NCBI RefSeq assembly: GCF_050003625.1
Contig: NC_134398.1
Coordinates: 98,311,479 to 98,375,478 of the forward strand
Reading direction: 5' to 3'
Length of the DNA stretch: 64,000 bases
From: Haematobia irritans
Taxonomy: Eukaryota > Arthropoda > Insecta > Diptera > Muscidae
Each line of letters opens with the position of its first letter. Positions within the stretch are counted from its first letter, which is position 1. Under the pieces are notes generated by a model. The model worked only from the letters and a program-made list of their open reading frames with translations, was not told the origin of the DNA and searched no databases. The translations under genes and the position numbers were made by a program. Positions 22,503-32,269 of this stretch are shown here, piece by piece.

Positions 22503-23673
22503 CCACTGTCACATCAGCCGCTTCAATTGAGTCATCAAGGGCTTCCTCTTCACAGATCTCGGTGACTCTCGCAACAATCCGCGGTTCAGTTTTGGTGAGG
22601 CTTGAGCCTGTAGAAACTTCCCGCATATGGTTTTCGCCATAGTCTGCAGGTTTTATGTCTCCTTCGGCTTCGCTAGGAGATTTTTCCACTGCTGACTCTA
22701 CCGGAGGCTTGTCCGTTTCGGAATCCTTTGGCTGATCGCTTTTGTATACCTTCATATGGATATCATGAAAGCCATAACTTACGCGTCCTTGGGTCTGGGC
22801 TAGATGTGGCAGCGACTCTATGTTTAATATAAACACCGCATGTCGTCTTGGTCCATCCACCTCATCCAAACGACCAACCTTCCAATCGGCGGTTGGAAGA
22901 TCTGGGTTACATTCTTTTAGTCTCTCTAGTATTGACTCAGGATCAGGAGGGTTTGCCGGTATCCATGCATGTGCTCTAGGTTTAGCCGGTATGTCTTTTT
23001 TATCTACTAACTCCAAAGCGGCTCCTTCCCAAACTTCACCAATTAGCATCAATGCAGCTTTAAAGCAATCCATAGACCTCTGGTCTGCAAAAGCTATTAA
23101 CTTATATCGTCCTTGATACCATCCAGCATCTTGCCGTCGAGGACTTGGTCCGGGAAACTTTTTTCGCACCTCTGAGTAGACACCAGACATCGCGTTCTCA
23201 ATTTCCCCCCATTTTTGCCTTGGAATCATACCGTCCAATGCTCCTTTATTAATAATAGCCATCACAAGGCTGTCTTTTGCAACTGAGGCAAACGATCTTT
23301 GATCCCGTTTAGAGGATGGCAGCTCATCCGGTGATCGTTCCCTTTTTCCAGCTTCAAGAATTCCTTGAGCCCATTTTAAGGAATCGCTTTGCTTAGCCGA
23401 TAACGTGCTTGGGTCGCCTGATCCTAATTTCTTTAGGATAAACAAAGCATTTCTTCGTTCCTTGAATCTCTTTCGAGAGGGATTGCCTCCTTTTGATATC
23501 GTCACCTTAGAAAAGGTTCGACTTGCCAAAGTGTCACCGCCAGTCGACCCGTCTACAGGTCGACTAATTGGGCCTGACTCTTGGTCGATGCCCAAATTTA
23601 TAACTTCAGTCGTTACCCGTCCACTGGGCCCTGAAGTTAGCAACCCAGTGGATGACTTTGAATTTCGCTGCAT
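22450..23673 (-). CDS. LINE-B ORF1 protein (nucleic-acid-binding, LOA type)
   Basis: An intact 407-residue ORF1. The first 130 residues are Ser/Gly/Arg-rich and basic. A central folded segment (about 135-300) contains M-I-P-R-Q-K-W near 150, R-Y-K-L-I-A-F-A-D near 193 and H-A-W-I-P near 242, a layout I associate with the DUF4780-type ORF1 of LOA/Bilbo elements. The C-terminus is acidic and low-complexity. No CCHC knuckle is present. ORF1 proteins of such elements bind the RNA and form the RNP. The start at 23673 is the first ATG after the 5' UTR. Confidence 0.75.
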   Translation of the reverse strand: MQRNSKSSTGLLTSGPSGRVTTEVINLGIDQESGPISRPVDGSTGGDTLASRTFSKVTISKGGNPSRKRFKERRNALFILKKLGSGDPSTLSAKQSDSLKWAQGILEAGKRERSPDELPSSKRDQRSFASVAKDSLVMAIINKGALDGMIPRQKWGEIENAMSGVYSEVRKKFPGPSPRRQDAGWYQGRYKLIAFADQRSMDCFKAALMLIGEVWEGAALELVDKKDIPAKPRAHAWIPANPPDPESILERLKECNPDLPTADWKVGRLDEVDGPRRHAVFILNIESLPHLAQTQGRVSYGFHDIHMKVYKSDQPKDSETDKPPVESAVEKSPSEAEGDIKPADYGENHMREVSTGSSLTKTEPRIVARVTEICEEEALDDSIEAADVTVVENLDGSTVPPDKSSPL

Positions 23674-23793
23674 GGTGGTTTATTATTTCCACCACACGTG
23701 AAATTCGTAATAAGTACTTATTACGATGAAATACTCCGCTATTAAAAAACACGTCCGTTCAGTTCGACGGTTGAAGTTTTAAAACAGCACCAT

Positions 23794-23960
23794 AGTGAAG
23801 GGTTCTTGGATACACATTTGATTGACGTTTAGAATTAACAAATCTGTAAAATGACTTTGGATTAAGCTTCAGTTCATTTTTAATTTTCGATAAATAATTG
23901 TTATAGGATTGTTTATTCCACAGGTTGTATTCTGAACGAGCAATTGAGTAGTTTGCATAG
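23794..23960 (-). pseudogene. LINE-A linker segment between LINE-B and BEL-1
   Basis: 55 codons of basic, Asn/Lys/Tyr-rich linker between endonuclease and RT of LINE-A. Its frame runs directly into the RT piece at 18811 (over the LINE-B target duplication) and into the endonuclease-side piece at 31487 (over the BEL-1 duplication catag). Confidence 0.75.
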
Positions 23961-24233
23961 TGTTCAGGTTGGCACCCTGTTAGTTTTTAGGTACAATGAA
24001 TTGTAAAATACACCCCTGAAATTTATAACGAAATATGAAAAAATTGAAATGACATATAATTGAACGAAAGTTGCTCACTTACTTACTCTCTCGCTCAAAT
24101 ACCCGAAGGTACGAATACCCCCGCCAATAAATTAAATTTTAATTTATTTTTTTTAAAACCCGAAATTTAATTGTGTTTTTATTTATTCCCCCCCTCATTG
24201 ATAAATTATTTTATTTAATTCCCCGCCTTTTCA
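23961..24233 (+). repeat. BEL-1 5' LTR
   Basis: 273 bp, TG...CA. It contains a conserved-looking gaatacccccgcc block and two T/A-rich runs. It would supply promoter and polyadenylation signals; I did not identify a convincing TATA or initiator. It differs from the 3' LTR by one base in a T/A run near 24162. Confidence 0.9.
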
Positions 24234-24234
24234 T

Positions 24235-24252
24235 TGGTCCTTCGAACCGGAT
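24235..24252 (+). promoter_or_regulatory. Primer binding site, tRNA-Tyr type (BEL-1)
   Basis: TGGTCCTTCGAACCGGAT, one base after the LTR. By my recollection of the fly tRNA-Tyr 3' end (including CCA) it pairs at 17 of 18 positions. Confidence 0.65.
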
Positions 24253-25166
24253 TAAACCGCCCGAGATTTAAAATAAAATAATTTATCATTGAGCTTCTCT
24301 TTTTAGAGCCCGAAAATCAATTGGTTATTTTGGTATTTTTTACCCCCTAAATTATTGGCTATCACCATTGTTTTCCCCTATAATATTCATCATACCAAGG
24401 TAAGGTTGTTGACATTTATTAGTGGTGAAAATAAAGTAAACAAAAGTGCAAGAATAACAAAAGAAATAAACGAAATAATAAATACAAAGTCACTCTTTCC
24501 TTTGCCTGTGTGTTGTTGTTGTGTTTCATTTGCCCATAAGCTTTGGTTTCTAACAACCAAACAAAACCAACAGCTTGCTTTATTACCCCCACTCCCGTCT
24601 CTCATATCAAGTAGTGTGGTTGACTGTTATACGTACATACGTGTGTGTTGCATTCAATTGTACTACAGGTTGCATTACATGTTCGAGTGAGTTGTAACTG
24701 AACATTGCACAGTGGGCTCGATAGGAACAAAAGTTGTTCATTAAATAATTTTGAAAATTATTTTACATTGAAAAACAAATATTAAAATTAATTATTTTAA
24801 TTAATTAATTATTGAAAAATATTGCAAGTAAGAGGCAATTGTGACTATTTTGTATAATAAATTAAATTGATATCGAACTAACCCCGTAGTTTCGCCCGTT
24901 TGAAATATTTTTGATTCTTGCACATTGTATCGTATACTAATACGTAGTTTTGTTGCACAGTGGTGTTGGTAAGACCAAAATTTAAATATTTTTTAATTTA
25001 CGAAAAATATTCAAAGGCATTAAATATTTGTTTATTGCCAATAATAAAAAAAAAATCATAACTTTTTTGAATTTTTTTGAACCCTATTTACGTTTGTTGT
25101 TGGAATTGAGTTCTGCAACCCCGTTTTCATACCAAATTAAACTTTTTACTCGAAATTTGAATTTTA
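24253..25166 (+). other. BEL-1 leader with candidate splice donor
   Basis: A leader of about 900 bases, AT-rich, with no ORF I would support. At 24397-24405 it reads aag/gtaagg, a near-consensus splice donor (cut after 24399). Together with the acceptor at 30475-30476 this could produce a subgenomic RNA for the second ORF. A weaker donor-like caa/gtaaga lies near 24825. Confidence 0.45.
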
Positions 25167-28100
25167 TTGAAAATAATAATGTCTGATATCAAGAATTTGA
25201 TTAAAAGTGCAGACCGCTTAATTGATTTGGATATGTTCGTGACTTCGCTCAAGGAGGATGATCACACCGTCCACAGCCTCAACATTCATAAACAGGAAAT
25301 TATTCGACTTTGGGAGAATTTCCGTGAAATTTATGAGGAATTGTGTGACACTATGGGTTCTAGTGATGATATTGCCAAAGTTAAGGCAAAATATATCGCA
25401 ACATATAAGACGTATGTGCGTGGACTAGCCCTTATTGAGTCTTTAATTGAAAAGCTCAATGCGAAGAAGAAGTCTTCTAGTTCATCCCTTCCAATTCACC
25501 TTCCCCCTTGTGATACTGAGATTTTTTCTGGTGATTATAAATCTTGGCCTACGTTCAGAGACATGTTCTCTGCCCTATATAAAGATAATGAACATATCAG
25601 TAATATTCAGAAAATGTATTATCTGATGCAAAAGACGGAAGGTGAAGCCCGCGATATTATCAAAACATGTCCGATTACTAATGAGGGTTTTCAGATGGCT
25701 TGGCAAAATTTAGTCGATCGTTATGAGAACAAAAGGGTTCTTGTAAACGCCCAACTCAAGATTTTATTCAATCTTGCACCCGTTTTAAAGGAATCTGGCC
25801 CCTCTATTAAGCAATTGCAGCGTACTATGAGCGATTGCATAACTAATTTGTCTCTTTTGGGCATTGATACGAAGAATTGGGACGTTGTATTTGTTTTCAT
25901 ATGTTCCACCCGTCTTCCTGAAGTTACCCTAGGACATTGGGAGCAATCTCAAGGGTCAAGTTCTGACCTACCTAAATGGGAAACAATGGATAAGTTCTTG
26001 ACTGCTCGGTATCAGACCCTTGAGTCCGTCTTTGACATTAAAGGCGCCCATAATATTTCGACGTCTTCTGGTCCGAGTTATGTGAGGAAACCTACTAGCC
26101 CAAAGAGAAAGTCAATTACTAATAATAATGGTAATAGAAGTTTTAAGAGCTTCTCTACTACTATACCATCTAATCCTCAGCAGAAATGTCCTCTTTGTTC
26201 CGAATCGCATCCCCTACGATTATGCGAAGAATTTCTTCAAATGTCGGTTAACAATCGATTGGAAACAGTCAAGCGACTCAAATGTTGCACGAATTGTCTA
26301 GCTTCGTCGCACACTTTTAGCAATTGTAAGAGCTCAAATATATGTTTCTTCTGCAAACAAAAACATCATTCTCACTTGCATAGAAGGGAATCCTCAGCAC
26401 AAGTAAGTCGAGATTCGAGCTCACGACCTGGAATGACCCGCGATATGGGAAATCCAGCCCGATCAGCTTCTGACGATGTTCCTTCTACATCAGAGGCTGC
26501 CCGTTCGTTGCAAACTTTTGCAACTGCTATGGAAACATCACAGTTTTCTACAGTTCTTTTGGGAACTACTGTGGTAGATTTGTGTTGTCATGGCGTGAAG
26601 TGTTCTGCTAGAGCATTGATCGATCCTGCCTCGCAAGCAACTTTTATTTCCCGAAAGTTGCAAAAGAAACTTGCTTTGCCGATATTCCCAGTTACTTCTG
26701 CGAATATTGTTGGCCTAAACGGCACGATATCGGCGAAGTCTACTAATGTTTGTAGGATCTCTTTGTGCTCCCCTATTGACCCAACTTTTGAGTTGTCGAC
26801 AGATGCGTATGTGGTTGACAAGTTAACTGGTCGTTTGCCTACTTATTCATTGTCACAGCTACTAGATGTAGATCTGCCCGAAGTCACGATGTGTGATCTA
26901 AAGTGTTCTCATATGGACCTTTTACTGGGTGGTGATATATATTCTCGGATAATGCATACTGATGTTCATAAGCACCCTAATGGTGATCTTATTGCCCAGA
27001 AATCAGTTTTCGGTTGGATCGTGACTGGCAAAGTCTCCCAAACCAAGCCCCTACAGTCGGTGGTATCATTTTACAGCCACATAGAGTTGAATGATCAACT
27101 TGCTAGGTTTTGGGAAATCGAAGATGTACCGAAAGTATGCACTATGTCAGAAGAGGATAGATGGTGTGAGGAATTATACCTACGAACGACTTATCGTAAT
27201 GATAATGGTCGATATGTTGTTTCACTGCCTTTTAAGCGTGAATACCCCAAAGATTTGCAACTTGGTTTGTCCCGGAATAATGCCATTTCTCAATTTAAGC
27301 GAAATGAGTCGCGGTTAATGAGAAATCCCGAGCTGAAGATTCAGTATGACAGGGTACTACTAGAGTACGCTGATTTGGGACATATGACCATGATTGATGA
27401 GAATAAGGTAAATTCTTCTAATACTGTGTATTATTTACCCCATCACGCTGTTTTCAAGCCTGACAGCGCCACCACTAAATTACGTGTGGTGTTTAATGCT
27501 TCCAGTGTCACTTCTAATGGCGTTAGTCTTAATAACGTATTGTATACTGGACCCGTTCTACAAGCAAATCTAATTGTTTTGATTCTCCGATGGAGATTAT
27601 TTAGATTTGTCTTCAATGCCGACATCGAGAAGATGTATAGGCAAATTCTGATTCATCCCGATCAGGCGTCATATCAGCGAATTGTTTTCCGTCTAGCCCC
27701 CGATGATATAATCCAAGATTTCGAATTGAACACGGTCACATTTGGTGTGAACTGTGCCCCATATCTTGCTATTCGGACCCTACTTAGACTTGCTGATGAC
27801 GTCGAGGGTGAGTTCCCGACTGCTGCGGAGATAATACGTTCGCAGATGTATGTCGATGACATTTTGGCAGGAGCTCACAGTTTAGATGATGCCATGACGA
27901 GCCGTGATGAACTTATGGAAGTTCTAGGTTCTGCTGGGTTTAATCTAAGAAAATGGACTTCTAATGTGCAGGGTCTTTTGTTAGATTTACCCCCCGAATA
28001 TTTATTGGATAATGACTTTTTGAATATTTCCAATGAAAGTACCGCCAAGACTCTGGGTTTACGTTGGAACGCTGGAAAAGATGTTTTCTTTTTCAAGTTG

Positions 28101-30419
28101 GTTTTAGCCCCTACTAGATCTTCCGTCACCAAACGAGCCGTTTTGTCTGAGATAGCTAAATTGTTCGATCCAGCAGGTTGGCTGGCCCCTAAGATAATAG
28201 TTGCTAAGATTATAATGCAACAAATTTGGAAGGACAAAACAGATTGGGACGAATGTTTGAAACCCATGACTCTGAATAGATGGTTTGCGTTTTTGGACGA
28301 TTATAGTGAAATCGAACGGATAGAGATCCCCCGATGGGTTGGTTTCAGCCCAGACCATGAAGTTCAGCTTCATGCATTCTGTGATGCTTCTGAGAAAGCA
28401 TATGCGGCTTCACTATACGTCCGAATTAAAAACGCCCCTGGTGATTATGTCACGCATCTGCTCGCAGCACGAACTAAGGTAGCGCCAATCAAGGTTGAAT
28501 CCTTGCCCCGTTTAGAGCTCTGCGGTGCAACTCTATTGGCTGATATGGTTGAGACTATTCGCTCCGAGCTGAGTCTCCCAGAAATTGAGACATTCTATTG
28601 GACTGATTCGACGATAGTTTTGTCGTGGCTTCAGAAGCCCCCGTGCCACTGGCCTACGTTTGTTGCGAATCGAGTAGCTAACATCTCTACGAAAATCGGT
28701 ACTAGTAACTGGCATCATGTTCTGTCACACGATAACCCCGCTGATATAGCCTCGAGAGGTTCTTCAGCGCGCGATCTTCTAACAAATAACCTTTGGTGGA
28801 AAGGTCCCGCTTGGTTATGTCGCCCTCGCTCCGAATGGCCAAAATCTACGTTTAGAATCATGACGAATCTTGAAACTAAACCGATTCAAGTCAATTTGAA
28901 CCAATTATCCCCTCCTGAGGATATTTTGGCCAGTTTCTCTGATTTATCCAGAGCCCTAAGAGTTTTGTCATATGTATTCAGATTCTTTCATCGAATACAC
29001 CCGAAGTTTAAATCGACACAGACGCATTCATCCTTCAACTTGGAACAGGGTGAGATCAACTTTGTGAAAGGTCGTCTTGTTGTCCTCTGCCAGCGTCGAC
29101 ATTTTCCTGAATATGTGGCGCTGGAGAACAATGCGCAGTTATCTCGAAAGAGCCCTTTATTGAATTTCAATCCGTTTATAGATTCTGATGGATTTATGCG
29201 GATGAATGGTAGACTTGCGCGTTCCCCTACTCTCACCTATGACGAGAGATTCCCCAAAATTCTACCCTATGATGCCCGGTTTACCAGATTGTACCTGGAG
29301 TACATTCACAAGAATACGGTGCATGGTGAAAATGCATTAATGTTGAGATTAATGAGATTGGAATTTTGGGTACCCAGATTGAAGAATCTCGTAAGGACAA
29401 TCATCCATAATTGCCGTGCATGCGTATTGTTTCGGAAGAAAACTGTAGACCAAATTATGGCCGCTCTTCCCCCTGAGAGAACTACACTGTCTCGCCCGTT
29501 TACATGCACAGGAGTCGACTTTGCAGGCCCCTTTGATATAAAGACCTACATTGGTAGAGGTTGCCGTATCACTAAGGGATATGTGCTTGTGTTTGTCTGC
29601 TTTGCGACTAAGGCAATTCATTTGGAAGCGACAAATGACATGTCGACTGATTGTTTTATTGCTGCGTTCACCCGATTTTTCTCCCGAAGAGGCTGCCCTT
29701 CTAAGGTGTTTTCGGATAATGGGACATCTTTTGTAGGAGCTTCTAATGTTCTTGGTAGAGACCAAGCCCGATTTCTCGCTGAAGTGAAGCAAAATCTTAT
29801 TTCGCTTAACGCCTTCCAATTATTAGAATGGAAATTTATTCCCCCTGGTGCGCCACATATGGGTGGTCTTTGGGAGGCAGGAGTTAAGAGTTTCAAGACT
29901 CATCTTAAGAAAGTGTCTCACGCTCAGAAGTTTACTTTTGAAGAGTTCAGCACAATGCTAGCTAGAATCGAGGCATGCCTTAATTCTAGGCCCCTTAGTC
30001 CTATGAGCGATAATCCAAACGATTTGGCTCCTTTGACCCCAGGACACTTCCTTATAGGTTCTGCCCTTCTCTCCCCACCGGAGCCCGACACGGCAATTGA
30101 GTCGTTAAGTTATGTGAATAGATGGCAGAAACTTAAGGTCCTTTCTCACTCATTCGCCAAAAGGTGGAAAGAGGAATATCTCGTTGAACTCCATAAGCGA
30201 AATAAGTGGAAATTTCCTCAAAGAGATTTTGCCGTTGGTGACCTGGTAGTAATCAGGAAAGATAATTTGCCTCCACCAGAGTGGAAAGTAGGTAGAATCG
30301 AAAAGATCTACTTAGGCCCCGACAACAAAGTGCGAGTTGTTGACATCAGGGTTGGAAATTGTACTATTACAAGGCCCGTTGTCAAACTCGTACTACTACC
30401 TGTTGATGGACAAAATTAA
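25167..30419 (+). CDS. BEL-1 gag-pol polyprotein
   Basis: A single open frame of 1750 codons; initiation at 25167 or at the in-frame ATG 25179. Order: gag capsid region (about 1-330, with P-P-C-D-T-E-I-F-S-G-D and W-P-T-F-R-D-M-F typical of BEL gag); Cys/His cluster (about 341-405: CPLCSESHPLRLC, CCTNC...C, CFFCKQKHHSHLH); protease with L-I-D-P-A-S-Q (Asp about 486); RT with M-Y-V-D-D at about 894-898; RNase H with F-C-D-A-S at about 1071-1075; integrase with HHCC finger (about 1380-1420) and D-D-E near 1450, 1517 and 1570; and a C-terminal DUF5641-like domain (about 1640-1745). The DPAS protease core instead of DTG/DSG is usual for BEL. All motifs look intact. Confidence 0.95.
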   Translation: MKIIMSDIKNLIKSADRLIDLDMFVTSLKEDDHTVHSLNIHKQEIIRLWENFREIYEELCDTMGSSDDIAKVKAKYIATYKTYVRGLALIESLIEKLNAKKKSSSSSLPIHLPPCDTEIFSGDYKSWPTFRDMFSALYKDNEHISNIQKMYYLMQKTEGEARDIIKTCPITNEGFQMAWQNLVDRYENKRVLVNAQLKILFNLAPVLKESGPSIKQLQRTMSDCITNLSLLGIDTKNWDVVFVFICSTRLPEVTLGHWEQSQGSSSDLPKWETMDKFLTARYQTLESVFDIKGAHNISTSSGPSYVRKPTSPKRKSITNNNGNRSFKSFSTTIPSNPQQKCPLCSESHPLRLCEEFLQMSVNNRLETVKRLKCCTNCLASSHTFSNCKSSNICFFCKQKHHSHLHRRESSAQVSRDSSSRPGMTRDMGNPARSASDDVPSTSEAARSLQTFATAMETSQFSTVLLGTTVVDLCCHGVKCSARALIDPASQATFISRKLQKKLALPIFPVTSANIVGLNGTISAKSTNVCRISLCSPIDPTFELSTDAYVVDKLTGRLPTYSLSQLLDVDLPEVTMCDLKCSHMDLLLGGDIYSRIMHTDVHKHPNGDLIAQKSVFGWIVTGKVSQTKPLQSVVSFYSHIELNDQLARFWEIEDVPKVCTMSEEDRWCEELYLRTTYRNDNGRYVVSLPFKREYPKDLQLGLSRNNAISQFKRNESRLMRNPELKIQYDRVLLEYADLGHMTMIDENKVNSSNTVYYLPHHAVFKPDSATTKLRVVFNASSVTSNGVSLNNVLYTGPVLQANLIVLILRWRLFRFVFNADIEKMYRQILIHPDQASYQRIVFRLAPDDIIQDFELNTVTFGVNCAPYLAIRTLLRLADDVEGEFPTAAEIIRSQMYVDDILAGAHSLDDAMTSRDELMEVLGSAGFNLRKWTSNVQGLLLDLPPEYLLDNDFLNISNESTAKTLGLRWNAGKDVFFFKLVLAPTRSSVTKRAVLSEIAKLFDPAGWLAPKIIVAKIIMQQIWKDKTDWDECLKPMTLNRWFAFLDDYSEIERIEIPRWVGFSPDHEVQLHAFCDASEKAYAASLYVRIKNAPGDYVTHLLAARTKVAPIKVESLPRLELCGATLLADMVETIRSELSLPEIETFYWTDSTIVLSWLQKPPCHWPTFVANRVANISTKIGTSNWHHVLSHDNPADIASRGSSARDLLTNNLWWKGPAWLCRPRSEWPKSTFRIMTNLETKPIQVNLNQLSPPEDILASFSDLSRALRVLSYVFRFFHRIHPKFKSTQTHSSFNLEQGEINFVKGRLVVLCQRRHFPEYVALENNAQLSRKSPLLNFNPFIDSDGFMRMNGRLARSPTLTYDERFPKILPYDARFTRLYLEYIHKNTVHGENALMLRLMRLEFWVPRLKNLVRTIIHNCRACVLFRKKTVDQIMAALPPERTTLSRPFTCTGVDFAGPFDIKTYIGRGCRITKGYVLVFVCFATKAIHLEATNDMSTDCFIAAFTRFFSRRGCPSKVFSDNGTSFVGASNVLGRDQARFLAEVKQNLISLNAFQLLEWKFIPPGAPHMGGLWEAGVKSFKTHLKKVSHAQKFTFEEFSTMLARIEACLNSRPLSPMSDNPNDLAPLTPGHFLIGSALLSPPEPDTAIESLSYVNRWQKLKVLSHSFAKRWKEEYLVELHKRNKWKFPQRDFAVGDLVVIRKDNLPPPEWKVGRIEKIYLGPDNKVRVVDIRVGNCTITRPVVKLVLLPVDGQN

Positions 30420-30439
30420 TAACCATTTCTTTTCTTTGT

Positions 30440-31081
30440 GTGTGTGCTGTCCCATCTTTTATTTTCGTATTTCCAGACATGTCTGGCCCATCACGTCGTC
30501 TCAAAAACGAGCGCCCTGAGGTAGAAGTGGACGTCGCCCAACCAAAGAAGAAGTGTGGTGAGGTGAGATGCAAAGTGTGTCTGCAACCACACGCACTCCG
30601 CCTTTGCCCGCGTTTCCGAGCTATGGACCCTGCAAGACGTCGTAAAGCCGTAATGCAATTCGGCTATTGTTTTAATTGCTTGGCGGAGTCACACAAAAGG
30701 ACTGATTGCAGGAGTCGGGAAAGGTGTATGGAGTGCTGTGGTGAGCACCACACAATGCTCCACCCCAGATTTGTTGGGAATCAGCGGAAGCGCGAAGATC
30801 CCCCCAGAGCCGTCGCTAGTCGACCCCAAAAGGTGAAGAAGGCTCCTAGAGCTATCAGACAGCCACCGCAACGTGACTCCCATCAAAGGCGCTCCGATGA
30901 TGCTCGGCGCCGCAATAATGCCTCCAGGAGGGTAGCACGAAACCCAGAGACCCAGCAGCAGAGAACCATCAGTGGACGATGCACCTGTGGCCACAATCCG
31001 ACCAACTCCACCACAGTTAGCCCCAATACCGGTCATGGGCCGGCTACTATTGTGATTCACGTCCATTCTGGGTCCCACTGA
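30440..31081 (+). CDS. BEL-1 second ORF: nucleocapsid-like zinc-finger protein
   Basis: An open frame after pol, with the probable start at the ATG 30479 (200 residues). That ATG lies two bases after a pyrimidine-rich tract ending in cag (30475-30476), a good splice acceptor. Residues about 28-97 form three Cys/His units: CKVCLQPHALRLC, CFNCLAESHKRTDC (CX2CX4HX4C) and CMECCGEHHTMLH. Order and spacing repeat the zinc cluster in gag of the same element (CPLC...C, CTNC...C, CFFC...H). The C-terminal half is Arg/Gln/Pro-rich and strongly basic up to a Thr/Ser tail. No signal peptide or membrane segment is seen, so it is not an envelope. A role in RNA binding is inference. Confidence 0.75.
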   Translation: MCAVPSFIFVFPDMSGPSRRLKNERPEVEVDVAQPKKKCGEVRCKVCLQPHALRLCPRFRAMDPARRRKAVMQFGYCFNCLAESHKRTDCRSRERCMECCGEHHTMLHPRFVGNQRKREDPPRAVASRPQKVKKAPRAIRQPPQRDSHQRRSDDARRRNNASRRVARNPETQQQRTISGRCTCGHNPTNSTTVSPNTGHGPATIVIHVHSGSH

Positions 31082-31193
31082 ATTTGAATTTATTTATTTA
31101 TGTTTTTTGTATTTGTATGTCCATTTGAATTGTAAATTGAATTCTCGTTTTTTATTGTCCCCTAGCTCCTGCTTGCCCCTATGTTGCATTCCT

Positions 31194-31208
31194 GCAAGGG
31201 GGGCGGGA
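31194..31208 (+). promoter_or_regulatory. Polypurine tract of BEL-1
   Basis: The purine-rich run caaggggggcggga directly precedes the 3' LTR and has the position of a plus-strand primer. Confidence 0.7.
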
Positions 31209-31481
31209 TGTTCAGGTTGGCACCCTGTTAGTTTTTAGGTACAATGAATTGTAAAATACACCCCTGAAATTTATAACGAAATATGAAAAAATTGAAATGA
31301 CATATAATTGAACGAAAGTTGCTCACTTACTTACTCTCTCGCTCAAATACCCGAAGGTACGAATACCCCCGCCAATAAATTAAATTTTAATTTATTTTTT
31401 TTTAAACCCGAAATTTAATTGTGTTTTTATTTATTCCCCCCCTCATTGATAAATTATTTTATTTAATTCCCCGCCTTTTCA
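31209..31481 (+). repeat. BEL-1 3' LTR
   Basis: 273 bp, same length as the 5' LTR and identical except one base in a T/A run near 31410. It is followed by catag, the second copy of the target duplication. Confidence 0.9.
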
Positions 31482-31486
31482 CATAG

Positions 31487-31855
31487 TCAGTCACAAATCC
31501 AGATTTTTTATACTTTTTATAAAGTTTATTCTTTCTATTCTTCAAGTTACGTAATTTACTGTCATTCCAAGGTGGACCAGTGTGAGAAGTTATTCGAATT
31601 AATGGAACAGATTGGGCTATGAATGAATTCAAAGTTTCATAAAATGTATTTATTGATTCATCAAGATTTCTCGCTGGTAAGATTTTATTCCAATCCACAT
31701 TTAATAGTAATGAGTTCAGTTTTTCATAATCAGTTCTATTAAAAGAGAATATTTTATCAGTTTTCAATACGAGTTTATTTCGCATAGATCTCGAAAAAGA
31801 CATATTTATATCCATACAGACAGTGGGATGATGAACATCTTCAGGATTTGTGACT
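31487..31855 (-). pseudogene. LINE-A 5' piece (end of endonuclease region and linker)
   Basis: About 123 codons on the minus strand. It includes G-P-P-W-N-D-S-K-L followed by a Lys/Asn-rich stretch, a pattern common where LINE endonucleases lead into RT. It is truncated at about 31855, where the Gypsy-3 RT resumes on the plus strand, so the catalytic endonuclease and any ORF1 are missing. Confidence 0.7.
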
Positions 31856-31857
31856 TT

Positions 31858-32263
31858 ATAGGAAAAATATGCTACGTCTACATAGACGATATCATAATTT
31901 TCTTCAAAATCGAAAGGGATCATATTAATCACCTTAACATAATCTTTCATGAAAGTTCAGCTAGAAAAATGCGAGTTTTTCATACAAGAACTGGAATTCT
32001 TAGGTTTCGTAGTATCTGTTGACGGAGTCAAGACAAACCCCAAAAAGGTAGAATCTATCATAAATTTCCCTTATCCTAATACACTGAAAGAACTTCGCTC
32101 ACTCCTGGGACTTTTTAATTATTACAGGCGGTTTATAAAAGGATTCGCTGAAATGGCAAAACCTTTAACAAACCTGTTAAGGGGAAATAATGGAAGGGTT
32201 TCCAGAAATGAATCTAGTAGAATCAAAATATATCTGAAGGAGGAAGAAAAAAAAAGCCATTGA
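31858..32263 (+). pseudogene. Gypsy-3 RT, second half
   Basis: It starts with the catalytic Y-I-D-D-I-I-I-F motif (about 31876-31899). A frameshift near 31950 leads to Q-L-E-K-C-E-F-F, L-E-F-L-G-F-V-V and the thumb signature L-R-S-L-L-G-L-F-N-Y-Y-R-R-F-I (about 32096-32140). The frame closes at 32263 with RNase H in another frame. This is the missing half of the RT at 16495-17063. Confidence 0.8.
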
Positions 32264-32269
32264 CCCAAT

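Larger units (their letters stand above)
18823..23782 (-). mobile_element. LINE-B, LOA-clade non-LTR retrotransposon
   Basis: A 4.96-kb, apparently full-length element on the minus strand, flanked by aacagcaccat (18812-18822, 23783-23793). It has a 110-bp 5' UTR, ORF1 (22450-23673), ORF2 with endonuclease, RT and RNase H, a short 3' UTR and a (CCTAA)n tail seen as ggttaggttaggtt at 18823. The RNase H and ORF1 type point to the LOA/Bilbo group, by family knowledge. Its last 80 bp are shared with the SINEs in this window. One frameshift near 21015 breaks ORF2. Confidence 0.9.
23961..31481 (+). mobile_element. BEL-1: complete BEL/Pao LTR retrotransposon
   Basis: A 7521-bp element with 273-bp LTRs (23961-24233 and 31209-31481) that begin TG and end CA and differ at one position by my reading. 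It is flanked by the 5-bp duplication catag (23956-23960, 31482-31486). It has a tRNA-Tyr-type primer site, an open 1750-codon gag-pol, a second ORF after pol, and a purine-rich tract (31194-31208) before the 3' LTR. Nothing essential is visibly broken, so it looks recently active. It sits in the linker of LINE-A. Confidence 0.95.
17064..31855 (-). mobile_element. LINE-A (Jockey/CR1-like), carrying two nested elements
   Basis: A 5'-truncated non-LTR element on the minus strand inserted in the RT of Gypsy-3. Its poly(A) tail appears as a T run at 17064-17077. Its own sequence is in three pieces: 31855-31487 (end of endonuclease region and linker), 23960-23794 (linker) and 18811-17064 (RT to tail). 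The gaps are BEL-1, inserted with a 5-bp duplication, and LINE-B, inserted with an 11-bp duplication. Reading frame is kept across both. I see no clear target duplication for LINE-A itself; a few target codons may be missing. Confidence 0.8.

Noticed and set aside
29349..29819. 156-codon minus-strand open frame
   Set aside because: Antisense to the intact BEL-1 integrase; no independent support.
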